From Talinum fruticosum (taxonomy: Eukaryota > Streptophyta > Magnoliopsida > Caryophyllales > Talinaceae), in contig JAITYX010000033.1 of NCBI GenBank assembly GCA_021018815.1, forward strand, positions 6,185,001 through 6,249,000: a DNA stretch of 64,000 nt, given 5' to 3'. The translations under genes and the position numbers were made by a program. Below, one piece after another: positions 47,620-59,435 of the stretch. A model generated the notes under the pieces. That model searched no databases, had not been told where the DNA came from, and saw only the letters and a program-made list of their open reading frames with translations. Each line of letters begins with the position of its first letter. The stretch's first letter is position 1.

Positions 47620-49234
47620 TGATCGGTCGGGGTTGAGGAGGAAGGACGAGTGGTGCGCCGGCGCTGATAAGATCTTGACGATGCGCTTGAGCGCGGCGGA
47701 GAAAGTACGAGAATATCTCAGTATCGGCTCGGTTCGAGTGGCCGACCCGGAACTAGGTCGTCCAGAGGCTCGTCCTCTTGGAACTCAATGACTAGAGGGG
47801 TGTGCTCAGGCCGATCTGCTGCTGACTGTCCTTGGTCGGCAGGTTCTTCTAACCCACTCGGACTCGCTGTCCGAGCCGATCACTTCGGTTGCACTATAGG
47901 AGCACCCGGACCCTCGCTTGCTTGCTCCTGGTCCTTCTTGTTCTCCTTGGCCTTCTGGCTTGCCTTGATCGGAAGGAGCTGCCTCATTCGCGAGCTCCTC
48001 TACTTCTTCTCCTTCTTCTTCTTCCTTTCCTCTCGTCTTAGGAGGACTTGGCGGAGCTCGAGGATTTCTCGGAGGTGTCCGAGTTACCTGGATCCTGAGC
48101 TGCCTTAGATCTTCTATCTCGAAGGAGCTCGAGAAGCTCCCTTTGCTCCTTTACTAGAGCCTTCATCTCAAGGAGCACGTCCCGCTCTCGAATTTCGGAT
48201 TGGGCGGTTTTCCGGTTGATGGTCATAGACTAGAAGACAATCTTGAATGACCGGAGAAGATCCTTGAGTTCCAAGGACACGAAGAAATTTTCTCCATGAA
48301 AGCGATGGACAAAAGATAAGAAAGAGTTTTGGAAGCACCCGAGGTGGAGGCGTTACCAGGTGGAGTAGGAAGAGACAGAGGCATTTCGATCCGAGTTTGA
48401 GGCGGGGAGGGTGGCCTCGGCTCCGAGCTGTGGATCCGGACACCAAGTTTGGTTTCCTGATATCCATACCCGAGAAGTTTCTTTTTACCGACTACAATGG
48501 CATCCTCGAAACGGCGTTCGGATTTGATGGAAGAGGAACTTTAAACTGTTTGAAAATAAGAGTGAGAAGAGCACCGAAGGGAAGAGGGGTGTTCTTCTTG
48601 TTCGAGTCCGAGCTGGCACGACTGCCATTTGCTCAATGATAGCGAGAAAGAGGTCTACTTCGTAGCCCTCTAGGATATCAAAAAGAGCTTTAAGATGCTT
48701 GGAGTTGGGGTTTTCCTTGCTGGAATGTCTGTGACAAGAAGGTTCTCATCGAGTAAGAAACACGTAAGACGAGCTTCGACTTTAGTTGGTTCACAGAAAA
48801 GTTTTTGCGTGAGCCGAGGAACTATTTGGCATACTTTTCAAAGAATTCGTCGACGATCTCATTGAAAGGTATTGGATTGCTGTTCAAGAAAAGCGAAGAT
48901 ACTTTGAACAGGACGATGGAGAAGGGAAGTATTGATTCGAACGAGTGATGTTCGAACTCCGGAGGTTAGAATACCCTCGGAGCTGGAAAGATGAGTGTAA
49001 AACTCGGAGATGAGTTCGGGGTAGATGAACTCGCTGAAACAAAGAAAGTTGTAGACCCCGGTCAATTGTATGTGAGGCAACCACGAAAATTTTGTGGTTG
49101 GGAAGAATTTATCATCCAGACGTAAGGTGTTGGGTGACAAGAGGTTTTGAATTTGAGGGGCCTTCTTGGCTTTTTGTTTGGGGTTTCTTGGTGGCAGAGC
49201 CAAGAAAATCAGGGTGAGAACCTCTTTTTGGCAT
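47620..49234 (-). pseudogene. Extra SIRE ORF in env position, second copy
   Basis: The start MPKRGSHPDF at 49234 is shared with the first copy. Sequence then runs through SKPLVTQHL and, after a one-base shift near 49120 (acgtctgg where acgctgg is expected), LDDKFFPTTKFSWL and FSEFIYPELISEFYTHL. Downstream, near 48040-48226, a strongly charged helix-forming stretch, RDVLLEMKALVKEQRELLELL, predicts a coiled coil, followed by a Ser/Lys/Asp-rich linker. The C-terminal part near 47640-47800 matches 31060-31220 of the first copy. Two copies keeping the same start, core and coil over about 530 codons argue that this ORF was selected in the family. The protein's job is unknown; the domain resembles the plant Transposase_32-like family. 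Confidence 0.65.
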
Positions 49235-49890
49235 TTTTGATGGAGAAAAGATAGAGTAGATAAGCTTGAGAGAGAGAGGGAGAAGAGAGGAGCTCGAAGA
49301 GACCGAAAGAGAAAAAATAAAGGAGTAGAAGAAGAAAGAGTTTGTGAGCAACAGAGCTTACTTGAGATGTTCTTCACGAAGCTTGAGATTGTTGGGTGCC
49401 TCTTTAATCATAGAGCGCTTGTTTACGAGGATTTGATTTCGAGAGAGAGAGTATGCGAAGAGTAAAGTAAAGAAATGAAGGAGAATAGGTGCTATTTATA
49501 AGAAAAATATCCGTCCTTCAGTATCCGTTCGACTCAATTCTTTCAGCGGTCACCTCGGATCGGTGTGACTGTTCTCTTCGTCAACGGTTAGAATTCCAGC
49601 GGTTTATCTTCCAATGGCTAGTTGTCCGATCACGGTGCACGAGAGAGAGAGAAAACTAAATATTTTGAAAATAAATTCCGAAATTCTCCACTTGTCTAGA
49701 GATGATTTCGAAGTTTGATGTCCATTTTTCTTAAAGTCTAAGTCTGACTCACTAAGTTTCCGAGTGACTCGAAACTGAAAATAGATAACAACAATCAGCT
49801 CAATATCACCGGATCAACTGAACCAATGGTTATTTAAAGAATCATAAGCACATAATTATGCAAAGAGATTTTCACATAGAAAACACATAA

Positions 49891-50218
49891 TTATGCATGT
49901 AACATACCAAGCTCATTCCTAATGAAGCAAAACCGATCCTCACTAAGTTGTTTAGTAAAGATATCAGCTAATTGAAGATTGGTAGGAATGAATTCGAGTT
50001 CAATATCCCCTTTCTCAGAATGGTCTCTTAAGAAATGATACCTAACCTCAATGTGTTTCGTCTTTGAGTGCTCGAACTCGGATTTTTGGTAATGTTGATT
50101 GCACTTTGATTATCACCTTGATTGGAACTAATTTGAAAGAAAGTCCAAGATCTCTCAAGTGTTGCTTTATCCATAAAATCTAAGCACAACATGCTCCAGC
50201 TGCAATATACTCAGCCTC
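49891..50218 (-). pseudogene. SIRE-like RNase H, C-terminal part
   Basis: It ends ...NELGMLHA with the stop at 49891, matching NELGMLNA of the first copy, and contains LADIFTKQLSED. Its N-terminal side is cut at 50218, between the codons for the AEAEYIAAG region, by the chromovirus LTR; the matching part resumes at 62107. Confidence 0.85.
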
Positions 50219-52699
50219 TGTAACGCCCCAGTTACCATTACTTAATAATTCCCTAATCCTAGAATATTAGGTAAGGTTGCAGCGGAAGTTAACGACCGAA
50301 GGCGTTACCGCCGCCCTAACAAAAGGACAAGGCCGAATTAAAATACCATAATAAACGAGTGTCTAGTGGTCATGCCTCGCCTACGTCGCAGGGTGTTATC
50401 CCGACTACTTAAGTAACCAATCCCAAGCACAGTTCGCTACCTATTTACAAACGTTAGTGACCATTACAACAGACTGCAATAGGAAATGCGCAATACTTAA
50501 TTACAACCCGAAGTCAAACCCAAAATTAGCATGGACGAGAATCACTCGTGAGCATCTAATCCAAGCACGGAACAATGATAATGGAATATCCAGCTAAGTC
50601 CTCGCTCCCGTCAGGCTTCTTATGCAATGGGTTGTTCACTTATGCTTTCCCTAAAAACAAAACATCAAAATAATTCGAAGAATGAGTCAAAACTCAGCAC
50701 GAACATTCCCGCACGCTTAAATAATTTTGAAACACATTGATTGAGCGCGCGCGTTTCAATTCATTTTAGTTTAAAATCAAGGGGAGAGAATATAATTAAG
50801 ACTTGCTTGCTGGTTATTATCCGAAAGTGGAACCCCTTGATAATTGATACGATCTTAGTAAGGTGCACACCTCCCGGGCCGACCGAGAACCCGAGTTGAA
50901 GCCGCGCGGGTTGGGCATAAGCCGTGATTATTGATAATTGATGGGCATAAGCCCCGATAATTGATAATTAAGCGGGAACCACTTGATTAGGTGGCAAAAC
51001 TTAATTTGCAAATGATTCATTATTAATTATATATATGAAAAATGTTGAGATTTGATGAAACATGTGAGTTTTCGAAAGGTACGAGCAATGAGCGTACTCG
51101 AACCGAGGATGTTTGCTTTCTACCCTTTTTATGAAAATTTAAGTTACTAGCTTTCCAGCAACCGAAGTGGCCTCGGTTCTATTTCAAATAGATTTTCCTT
51201 GTTAATAATGTTTTTCTTGGGTTTTAACACTTGAATTCGTATAATCGTTGGTAATTTGATTTATTTTCTTTATTTATTAAATAATCGATTAAACTAAGAT
51301 TTTTGTTACTCAACTCCCTTGCGCTAATTCTGTTAGATCTTAATTGAGCATGTACTCGTTAAAGTAGTCGACTAGATCCAGCAATGATATTCCCACGATG
51401 TAATGCGTTACGGACTCAAATCAAGAGAATGACAACCCACATATACATGTATATTTGTACTTATGCATGTGTACAAGTAACTAAACACTTCGTAGTTAAT
51501 ATTGTTATTATTATCATTGTCATTGTTATTGTTATTATTAGATGCAACTAATTTGATTAATTTGTCAAGCCCAACTTATCTTTCGATCCTTATTCCTAAC
51601 GTAATTTCTTTATTTCTCACTTCATCGAGTTCTAACCCACAACTAAGTGATTACTCAATCTACCAATGCCTTTCCACGAGGAGGCTTCACAATTAACCAA
51701 ATTGCTCAAAATTCATACATATACCAACTTAAGGTCATGGGCATTACTTTCACCACAAAATTCACATTCGCAATCACAATTAAGCATGCTTAATATTTGA
51801 ACTATTTTCTCAACCTCTCGCAATTACACATTAGCCGGTTCAACTTATGCATATACTCGCACTACGTTTGCTCAATATAGTCATTCCCCAAAATCTCAAA
51901 ATCCATCCAGTTACTCAATTACATAACCAAACATCCCTAATTTCGTTCTCTACATTATAATTCCCTAAAAGAAATTACCTCTATACACAATCAATCCATC
52001 CACTCGCCATACCTCGAGTCATTCATACCAGTTTGAATATTCTCAATCAATTTTCAAATTCACTTCACAAACATATTTCTAGATTATATACTTCAATTTA
52101 CCATTACAATTGCTTAAACAAATAAGGAATTTGATAACTTAGGGTTTAACGTTTACCTTCAAATTCGGAGAGGAGAAGTTGAGGAGGACGAGCGAGAGGG
52201 TGGCGGTGGACGGCGCCGCACCGGCAACCACTCAGCGAGGCGGAGACAAGCTCCGGCGCGCTGCGGCTGGGGTTGGCCGCCAAGCGAGCCGCAGCGAGAG
52301 GAGTCCCTTAGCGCCTAGCGGGAGGAAGGGAGAGGCAATGAGAGCGCGAGAGAGGGAGGAAGCGAGACAGGGAGAGATGAGAAGCGGCCGGCGCCGGTCT
52401 CCCACCGGCGTCGCTGGCGCCGGTGGCTAGAGAAGGCGCCACGGGGAAGAAGAAGCAGGGGAGGACGGGAGGAGCAGGGGAGGACGGGAGGAGGGGAGGC
52501 AGTGAGGCAATTGAATTGAACTTGCCCGATTATTTTGGTTTTAACCGCCTCACTTTTTCTTTTTCTTTTTCTTTTTTTCTCTCTGAATTCCGGATAAATC
52601 AGTATCTGGATTTTTCTTTAAAAAAATCTGGTTAATTTATTTCATTTTCATTTTTTTCTTTTCTACATTTATTTTTATGTATTTATTTAGTTACTTATT

Positions 52700-52733
<34 letters not shown>

Positions 52734-52945
52734 CTTTTTAATTTTATTTTAATAATGGTGTTCACAAATTATAACCTTATTATGAGATTTTTATTAGGCC
52801 ACTTCGTCGCCTTAATCGCATAACGCATGTATAAAAATAATTTAAATATAAAATATCGAATTGAAGTGCACGCGCTCAATCATATAAATCTTGTAATTAA
52901 TGAATGAATTGAGTAAACAATGTGGTTTAGGGTCGGGTTGTTACA
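50219..52945 (-). repeat. 3' LTR of chromovirus
   Basis: On the plus strand TGTAACGCCCC...GGTTGTTACA. It includes a CpG-rich purine stretch (52150-52510) with open frames in low-complexity sequence that I do not call genes, and a short ATT microsatellite at about 52708-52732. It keeps about 58 bases (around 51595-51655) that the other LTR has lost. Confidence 0.93.
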
Positions 52946-52946
52946 G

Positions 52947-52955
52947 TCTTCCCCT
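52947..52955 (-). other. Polypurine tract of chromovirus
   Basis: Minus strand AGGGGAAGA lies one base before the LTR start TGTAACAACC, at the expected plus-strand priming position. Confidence 0.75.
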
Positions 52956-53013
52956 AAAATAAGTTTCGTCCTCGAAACTTGAGCATTTGACAATAAGGCT
53001 TGCGAGACTTACC

Positions 53014-54200
53014 TTAAAATAAGTGGGGGTATTTATTTCTCATATCTTCCTCGGCTTCCCACGTGGCTTCCGAGGATGTGTGGTTAGTCCACAGTACTTT
53101 CACCAAAGGAATGTTTTTATTGCGGAGTTTCTTGACCCTATAATCTAATATTTGCACTTGGTTGCTCCTCATATATCAAGTTTTCCACAATTTCGAGGGG
53201 TTCTGTCACAATATTATGACTTGGGTCGCGTACATACTTTCGAAGTCGTGAAACATGGAAGACATTGTGCACATGCTCGAGTTTTGATGGTAAGGTTAAC
53301 TTATAAGCCACTTGGATTCAACTTCTCTATGATTTCATACGGTCCAATATATCTAGGACTTAGTTTTCCTTTAATGTTGAACCGTCCGACTCCTTTCACA
53401 GGGGACACTTTTAGAAATACTTTATCTCCTACCTCAAATTCCAATGGCCTTCTTCTTTTATCTCGCATAGCTCTTTTGTCGGCTTTGGGCTGCCTTGATG
53501 TGTTCCCGAATTTTCCTAACCTTTTTGGTTGTTTCTTGGATCAATTCAGGACCTAGAATCAATGCTTCATCCCACTCGCTCCAACACAATGGCGTTACGC
53601 ACTTTCTTCCATACAATGCTTCAAATGGGGCCATTTTAATAGTGGCCCGATAAGCTGTTATTATAGGAAAATTCTACCAATGGTAATTCATCTTCCCATC
53701 TTCCTTGAAAATCAAGTACACATGCTCTCAGCATATCTTCTAAAATTTGGTTCACCCTCTCGGTCTGTCCATCTGTCTCTGGGTGGTACGAACTGCTAAA
53801 ATTTAATTTAGTTCGAAACGCTCACTCGTAAAGCTTGCCAAAATCGTGCTTGGAACCTTTTGTCCCTATCGGATATGATATCCTTACGTATTCCATGCAG
53901 TCTCACCACCTCCTTGACATATAACCGTGCTAACCTTTCCACATTCCAGGTGTCGTGTATGGGTATAAAATGTGCGGATTTAGTAAGTCGGTCAATAATG
54001 ACCCAAATAGCATTTTTCTTTAAAGTAGTAAGGGGTAATCCCATGACAAAGTCCATTGAGATCGAGTCCCATTTCCAAGTAGGTATCTCCAAGGGTCTCA
54101 ACTCGCCCACGGGCGTTGATGTTCGGCCTTAACCATTTGGCAAGTCAAGCACTTATCCACATATTCTGCGATGTCCCTTTTCATATTATTCCACTAGAAG
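53014..54200 (-). pseudogene. Chromovirus integrase and chromodomain-like tail
   Basis: The integrase core at 53808-54110 reads WKWDSISMDFVMGLP (first Asp), IDRLTKSAHFIP, then RLHGIRKDIISDRDKRFQARFWQAL (second Asp). A frame break near 53825 precedes the catalytic Glu region. Downstream fragments include GDKVFLKVSP-like and RFNIKGKLSPRYIGPYEI blocks (53330-53440). The last part, near 53160-53014, reads YRVKKLRNKNIPLVKVLW, then SEATWEAEEDM and NKYPHLF-stop. This is the chromodomain-like tail that, in Tekay elements, guides integration toward heterochromatin. The stop codon is at 53014-53016. Confidence 0.85.
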
Positions 54201-54565
54201 TGTTGCCTCAAATCCTTGTACATTTTTGTTCCTCCTGGGTGTATTGAGTATCGTGTATTGTGGGCCTCCTGAAGAATCCTTCTTTTTAATTCTTCTTTAT
54301 TCGGTACACATAAGCGGTTCGAAACCTTAAGGTTCCATCTTCATGTATTTCAAACCCGGGGATTTCCCTTTTTAATATTTTGTTTAATCTTTTCCAACTC
54401 AACATCTTCATTTTGGCCCACTTGGATTTCTTTCATTATAGTAGGTTGTACCTCTATTCCCGCCAGGAATCCATCTATGTGTCCCTTTGAGACTAATTCA
54501 ACATTCATATTCTGAAGGTCCTGTAATACCCTGTGTTGGGTTATTATCGTTGCATTCAAGCTATG

Positions 54566-55980
54566 TTATGTCTTTACGCTTAATGCATTAGCCATGACAT
54601 TTGCTTTCCCTGGATGGTATTGTATTTGTAAATCATAATCCTTAAGTAACTCTAACCAGCGGCGTTGCCTTAAATTGATTTCCTTTTGGGTAAAAATGTA
54701 CTTCAAACTCGATGATCGGTATAAATCTTGCAAGTTGCCCCATATAGGTAATGCCTCCAAATTTTTAGAGCAAATACAACGAGCAGCCAATTCCAAATCA
54801 TGGGTTGGATAGTTCTTTTCATATGGTTTGAGTTATCGGGATGCATAAGCTATGTCCCTGTCATCCCGCATTAACACGCATCCTAACCCATTTTTAGAGG
54901 CATCACTATAGACAGTGTACTCTTTACCTTCGACTGGTAAGGTAAGAATAGGGGCTGTGGTTAATCTTTTCTTTAACTCCTGAAAGGCCTCTTCACATGT
55001 ATCCGACCATAGGAATTTTGTTGTTTTCTTCAACAAATTGGTCAATGGTGCAGCTATCTTTGAAAAATCCTGTACAAATCTCCTATAATATCCTGCCAAC
55101 CCAAGAAAACTTCTCACTTCGTAACATTGGTTGGTCTAGGCCATTCGCTATCGCCTTCACTTTGTGAGGATCGACTTTAATCCCTTCTTTAGACACAACG
55201 TGCTCTAACAATGCCACCTCCTCTAACCAAAATTCACATTTTTGTAATTTGGCATACGAGTTGGTGTTCTCTCAAAGTTTGTAGTGCTATCATTAGGTGC
55301 TCAGCATGTTCTCGCTTATCCTTAGAATATATGAGAATGTCATCAATAAATACCACCACAAATTTATCCGAGATAAGGCTTGAAAATTATGTTCATGAGA
55401 TCCATGAATGCCGCAGGGGCATTGGTAAGCCCAAAGGGCATCACCGTATATTCATAATGCCCACACCTAGTTCTAAAGGCAGTTTTGGGTATATCTTCTT
55501 GTTTAATTCTAAGTTGGTGATACCCGGATTTCGGTATATTTTCGAAAACACTCCAACCCCTTGCAGTTGGTCAAACAAATCGTCAATTCTAGGTAGGGGA
55601 TATTTATTCTTGACGGTTATCTTGTTTAACTCCCTATAATCCACACATAGTCTCAAAGTTCCATCCTTCTTTTTCACAAATAGGACTGGAGCTCCCCAAG
55701 GTGACACACTCGGCCTAATGAATCCTTTTGTAGCAATTCATCAAGTTGGGCCTTCAACTCTTTAAGTTCTGCTGGGGCCATTCTATATGGCGCTTTAGGA
55801 ATGGGTTGTGCTCCGGGATTAGTTCAATTTCAAAATCAATCTCTCTTTGAGGAGGTAGGCCGGGTAAATCCTCGGGAAATACATCTAAAAATTCACATAC
55901 TATAGGTATGTCTTCTATGTTTATCTTGTCTTTCCTTTCCTCCAGTAACATAACATAAGTACCCCGTGCAACCATGTCTT
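54566..55980 (-). pseudogene. Chromovirus reverse transcriptase and RNase H
   Basis: RT starts near 55840 with an [15 protein letters not shown] stretch and then [28 protein letters not shown] (55620-55707). Next comes [15 protein letters not shown], and catalytic [14 protein letters not shown] (55310-55350), where the usual YxDD is FIDD. The thumb and RNase H follow: [31 protein letters not shown] (55020-55117), then YTVYSDASKNGLGCVLM with a catalytic Asp (54890-54930), and the end [25 protein letters not shown] (54590-54680). Frameshifts split it into at least four open pieces. Confidence 0.88.
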
Positions 55981-56520
55981 AGTAGATTGTTAACCTTCAT
56001 TACTGAAATTACAGAATACTTTTTGTATCTTTTTCACCATGAAAGCATACTTCCTTCCTTTTTGCCCTTTTAAAATAACTGTATCGCCTTTACAATCTAT
56101 TTTTGCCTTATAAGTTACCAACCAATCCATTCCTAGAATCACATCAAATTCGAAAGATCAAATTGGATTAAGTCCATAGGAAATAACTCTCTGCTTATAA
56201 GTAGGGGCAAGTGTTGGTAGAGAATCGGACATTCTACCACCTTTCCATTTGGCAATCCAATGTGGCACTCAATTGGAATCTTATGATTTTCTAGGTGTAG
56301 CCGGAGGCGGTTTGGGTGGATATAAATGAATGGGTAGCACCCGAATCAAATAAAACATAAAAAGGCTTTGAGTTTAGAAAGAGTGTACCAAGTAACAACT
56401 GTTCCCGAGGTAGCCGCTTCCTTCCTGTTCATCACGTATGCTCGCCCTACGATCACCGGTTTTGGGGGTGGTGCAAGTCCCCGACGTGGCGGCATCGGGG
56501 CTTCACGGCTCCCTTTTCTA
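55981..56520 (-). pseudogene. Chromovirus aspartic protease
   Basis: The active-site block LFDSGATHSF lies near 56330-56360. Downstream, about 56100-56180, are residues of the form DVILGMDWLV, the second conserved patch of gypsy proteases. The frame is broken in several places, including a shift near 56290-56320. The protease would cut the Gag-Pol polyprotein. Confidence 0.8.
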
Positions 56521-56534
56521 TAGCTTTGCGTCTT

Positions 56535-57521
56535 TTTGGGCACGCATTTACTAGATGTTCGGGGCTACCACACCAAACACATTTATTGGTGCCAATGCGA
56601 CATTCTGGTGTGGTATGATTGGTCCAACCACACTTGCTACGGGGTTACAGGGCAGCTACGGTGCGATTCTTGCTAAAGCTAGTAGCGAGGTTTCTTTTAA
56701 GCTACACTCGACGTGTATTGTCCCCCTTCCTCTTCGAGTTTCCGGGGTTTGAGGCCCTCAATTCACTCTTAACTCATTCAACCTCGGCAGCTCTCTCATA
56801 CGAGTTCTTGATAATCTTTGATAGGTTAACCAACAAGCTAATGTCGAATATAGTGGGCCAAGCCTTCCTCGAATCTTAACATCTTCCTCCTTTCAATAGC
56901 TACAAAATCTGGGGCAAATCTAGATAGCTTCGTGAATTGACTCGCGTCTCGTGTTACTTGTCATATTATTATTCATTCTCAACTCCAAGAACTCTTTTTC
57001 CTTCTAACGTCGGACTGAGGTTGGGTAGAACTTCGCTCTCGGCTCTTCTAGAAATTTCTCCAAAGTCAACTCACAACCTTGAAACTTGTTTCTCATAGTG
57101 CTCCACCAAATATCCGCCTCACCGAGTCAAGTAGTAGGTCCCTATGTTGACCCTTTTTCTTCAGGAACCTCAACGACTACAAATATCTTTTCCATCTCTC
57201 TAATCCATTCTTCTAACTCCACTGGTTCGATTTTCCCATCGTAGGTCTTAGGATTGCGTCGAGCAACTCTATCGACTAACTTGTCGGGCTTAGAAGTGGA
57301 TTCAATAGGCGTAGAGGGAATCCTTTTCATTAACTCGATTACTAAGTTCTTCCAAGTAGTCTAGATCAACGGTGTTAATGGAACCTCCTAAAGACACGAG
57401 GTTGGGTCTCACCATGGCTTTGTTGCGAGTTGGGAGGAGTTTCTAACGCTGGTTCCTCAAGGTTGTTGCCTAAGTGTGCCGCCACATTCCGAGTGATGTT
57501 GTTACTTCCTGTCCCGGACAT
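56535..57521 (-). pseudogene. Chromovirus gag
   Basis: The start MSGTGSNNITRN is at 57521. Near 57142-57330 the frame holds TYDGKIEPVELEEWIREMEKIF, the usual N-terminal matrix-like helix region of plant gypsy Gag. A zinc knuckle near 56545-56590 reads CVWCGSPEHLVNAC with correct C-x2-C-x4-H-x4-C spacing. The section between (56600-57100) is recognisable only in fragments because of frame changes. Gag packages the element RNA. Confidence 0.8.
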
Positions 57522-57564
57522 GCTTGAATCACATAAATGCAAATTTTCTTAGTTGTTATGGTCC

Positions 57565-57638
<74 letters not shown>
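57565..57638. repeat. (TA)n microsatellite
   Basis: About 70 bases of TA, beginning with two tatg variants. It lies between the gag start and the leader ORF. The Tyr/Ile open frames across it are artefacts. Confidence 0.95.
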
Positions 57639-57640
<2 letters not shown>

Positions 57641-57920
57641 TACCGTAAAACAAATGGTTACCCACTTAAAACACCACAACCGTTAGTTGAAACTATTTTC
57701 ATTGCACTTACATATACAAATAACCCCAAAATTACACGTTAGGTTTCACACTGCAAGCATTTACCATAGATTAGATTTTGTAACCTTCTCCCCCTTTTTT
57801 ATCCTTCCTTCTATACACATGAAGTCATAGTTAGCTCTAATCGAGGTTGCCTGGTAGACCCAAAATCGAGCGACAGACACTATTTAAGTTAGGTTGGTTG
57901 GCCCGTCATATGTACATACA

Positions 57921-58660
57921 TCATTTATACAAACATACCCAAAAATTATACCAACCATAGACTACTGCCCGATATATACAAGTTCCAAACAAAACGGAGC
58001 CACAGATCACAACGTTAGTGACCTCGCGTAGGGTCGAGATCCGGGTCCCATTAGTCTTCATCGGCCTCGGAATCGAAGCGATATAAATCAACTCTACGTC
58101 ACCTTGGCCCTCTCCTCCGCTCCCATACTCCTGTACCTCGGGGTCCTCCTCCACATCAGCCTCCTCGTCCGAGCTCAATATGACAAGCTCGGGCGACTGC
58201 GGTATGTTTATAACAACATGAACTCCTCCATAATCTTCGAGGCTGTCACATGGATCGTGCATGGGCTTGACTTCCGGGCTATCTTCAGGATCCGACTGCA
58301 GAGGGAAAGCTGGTGGCTGCTGGGGACCAGGTGCGGGTGGGGGTGATGGTGATCCCTCTACGGGCTCGGGTGAAGGAGGGGGTGATGGGTCGTGCGAGTA
58401 GGGGAAAGAAAAACTATAATGTCTCATAATTAACCCCCTATGCTCCAGATTCTCTCTAACTAGGAGTTCATTGGTAATAGTGGCCCAAATCCCTCGTATT
58501 TGAAACCTAATCGTATCGGCTCCGGGGTCCCCTGTCACCATGAAGTCATGATATCGAGACCTAAACTCATCCCACGGGGCTACAGGTGGCGGGGACCACG
58601 AAGCCGACGCGCTCGCACAAGTGAGTTGTGAAACTCGATAAAGGGTCCTACATATGTTCT
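57921..58660 (-). CDS. Extra leader ORF of the chromovirus, function unknown
   Basis: An open frame of about 245 codons between the 5' LTR and gag on the element's sense strand. The first ATG is at 58541 (206 codons) but the frame is open upstream to about 58660. In order: a Trp-Ser-Pro segment (ASASWSPPPVAPWDEF), a possible folded part (RFQIRGIWATITNELLVREN), a proline-rich linker (SPPPSPEPVEGSPSPPPAPG), and an acidic block with VILSSDEEADVEEDPEVQE. It then ends in a hydrophobic C-terminus, possibly out of frame. I recognise no known family. SSDEE-type acidic motifs occur in nuclear proteins and SUMO-interacting sequences, but that reading is speculative. The long frame amid broken gag-pol suggests it is real. 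Confidence 0.45.
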
Positions 58661-58919
58661 AGCATGCTAGCATAAAGATGAGATATGTGTGCAGCCACGG
58701 GGTGCCTGGTAACATGTAGACAGCATAGGGATCCAAAGGAGTTCTCGTATGATTCATCTAAACAAGCAAAGAAAATCATCTCGAACCAATTGGGATTTAC
58801 GGATCTTCAATAAATAATAAAATCGACAGATCATATAATTGTCCATAACATCAAATTACAACACTTTAAAATCCTATATGTTAAATTATCAATCTCTGGA
58901 ACTTTCATCGGTTGAGAAA

Positions 58920-59295
58920 TCCTCAATTAAAGGAAAACCCAAGGCTTATTCAGGTGTCGGCTTTGCTTTCTAATTCCAACTTAAAGGTAATAAAGGAAAT
59001 TTTCTAAAAGAGTCGATATTTCCTAAAAATTTCGGCGAGTTATGTTTGTAATATGGTCTATCCCCTAAACTTAAGGCTTTAAAATCCTGCATAAAAACAC
59101 AATATCACTCAACGAGCCACACGCTCGGAGTACACAACTCATCGGCCACACGCCGGGGTCCAACCAATATACATTAGGGTTTAAAACAACCTAAATAATC
59201 CATACTGCATCCGAAACAAATTATATGAACTTAATTACAAGCTGCAGAACTTAAAAGCATATGATAGGCATGTCGGCTACTTAAGTCAATCCAAT
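58920..59295 (-). repeat. LTR-end fragment of the other gypsy family inside the leader
   Basis: About 370 bases match the 3' end of the LTR at 1209-4389 (1255-1620) and, reversed, the solo LTR near 45590-45910: shared pieces include gtttgtaatatgg, ctatccc, ggccacacgccgg and gtccaacca. The extreme LTR end is missing. The fragment sits between the primer site and the leader ORF of the chromovirus. Confidence 0.75.
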
Positions 59296-59420
59296 ATTAA
59301 CTATACTACATCCACAAGTCCCAAAACGACAATTTGAGTAAATATTAGCCACGTAATTTTCCTAAAGGTCAAACCACGACACTTTAGGATCCTATCGCTC
59401 ACGAGTGATTTCCAAACCCG

Positions 59421-59431
59421 GCTCGATACCA
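59421..59431 (-). other. Primer binding site of chromovirus
   Basis: Minus strand TGGTATCGAGC lies about four bases after the LTR end, an initiator tRNA-Met type site. This fixes 59436-62106 as the 5' LTR. Confidence 0.8.
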
Positions 59432-59435
59432 CAAC

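Noticed and set aside
52179..52635. Open frames rich in Arg/Gly/Ala, and their copies at 61335-61742
   Set aside because: They lie in both LTRs of the chromovirus in CpG-rich repeats. The two copies differ by indels that change the frame, so they are not coding.
53152..53556. Plus-strand frame of 134 codons
   Set aside because: Antisense of the chromovirus integrase C-terminal part. The minus strand carries the conserved sequence.
57470..57742. Tyr/Ile repeat proteins on both strands
   Set aside because: Translation of a TA microsatellite.
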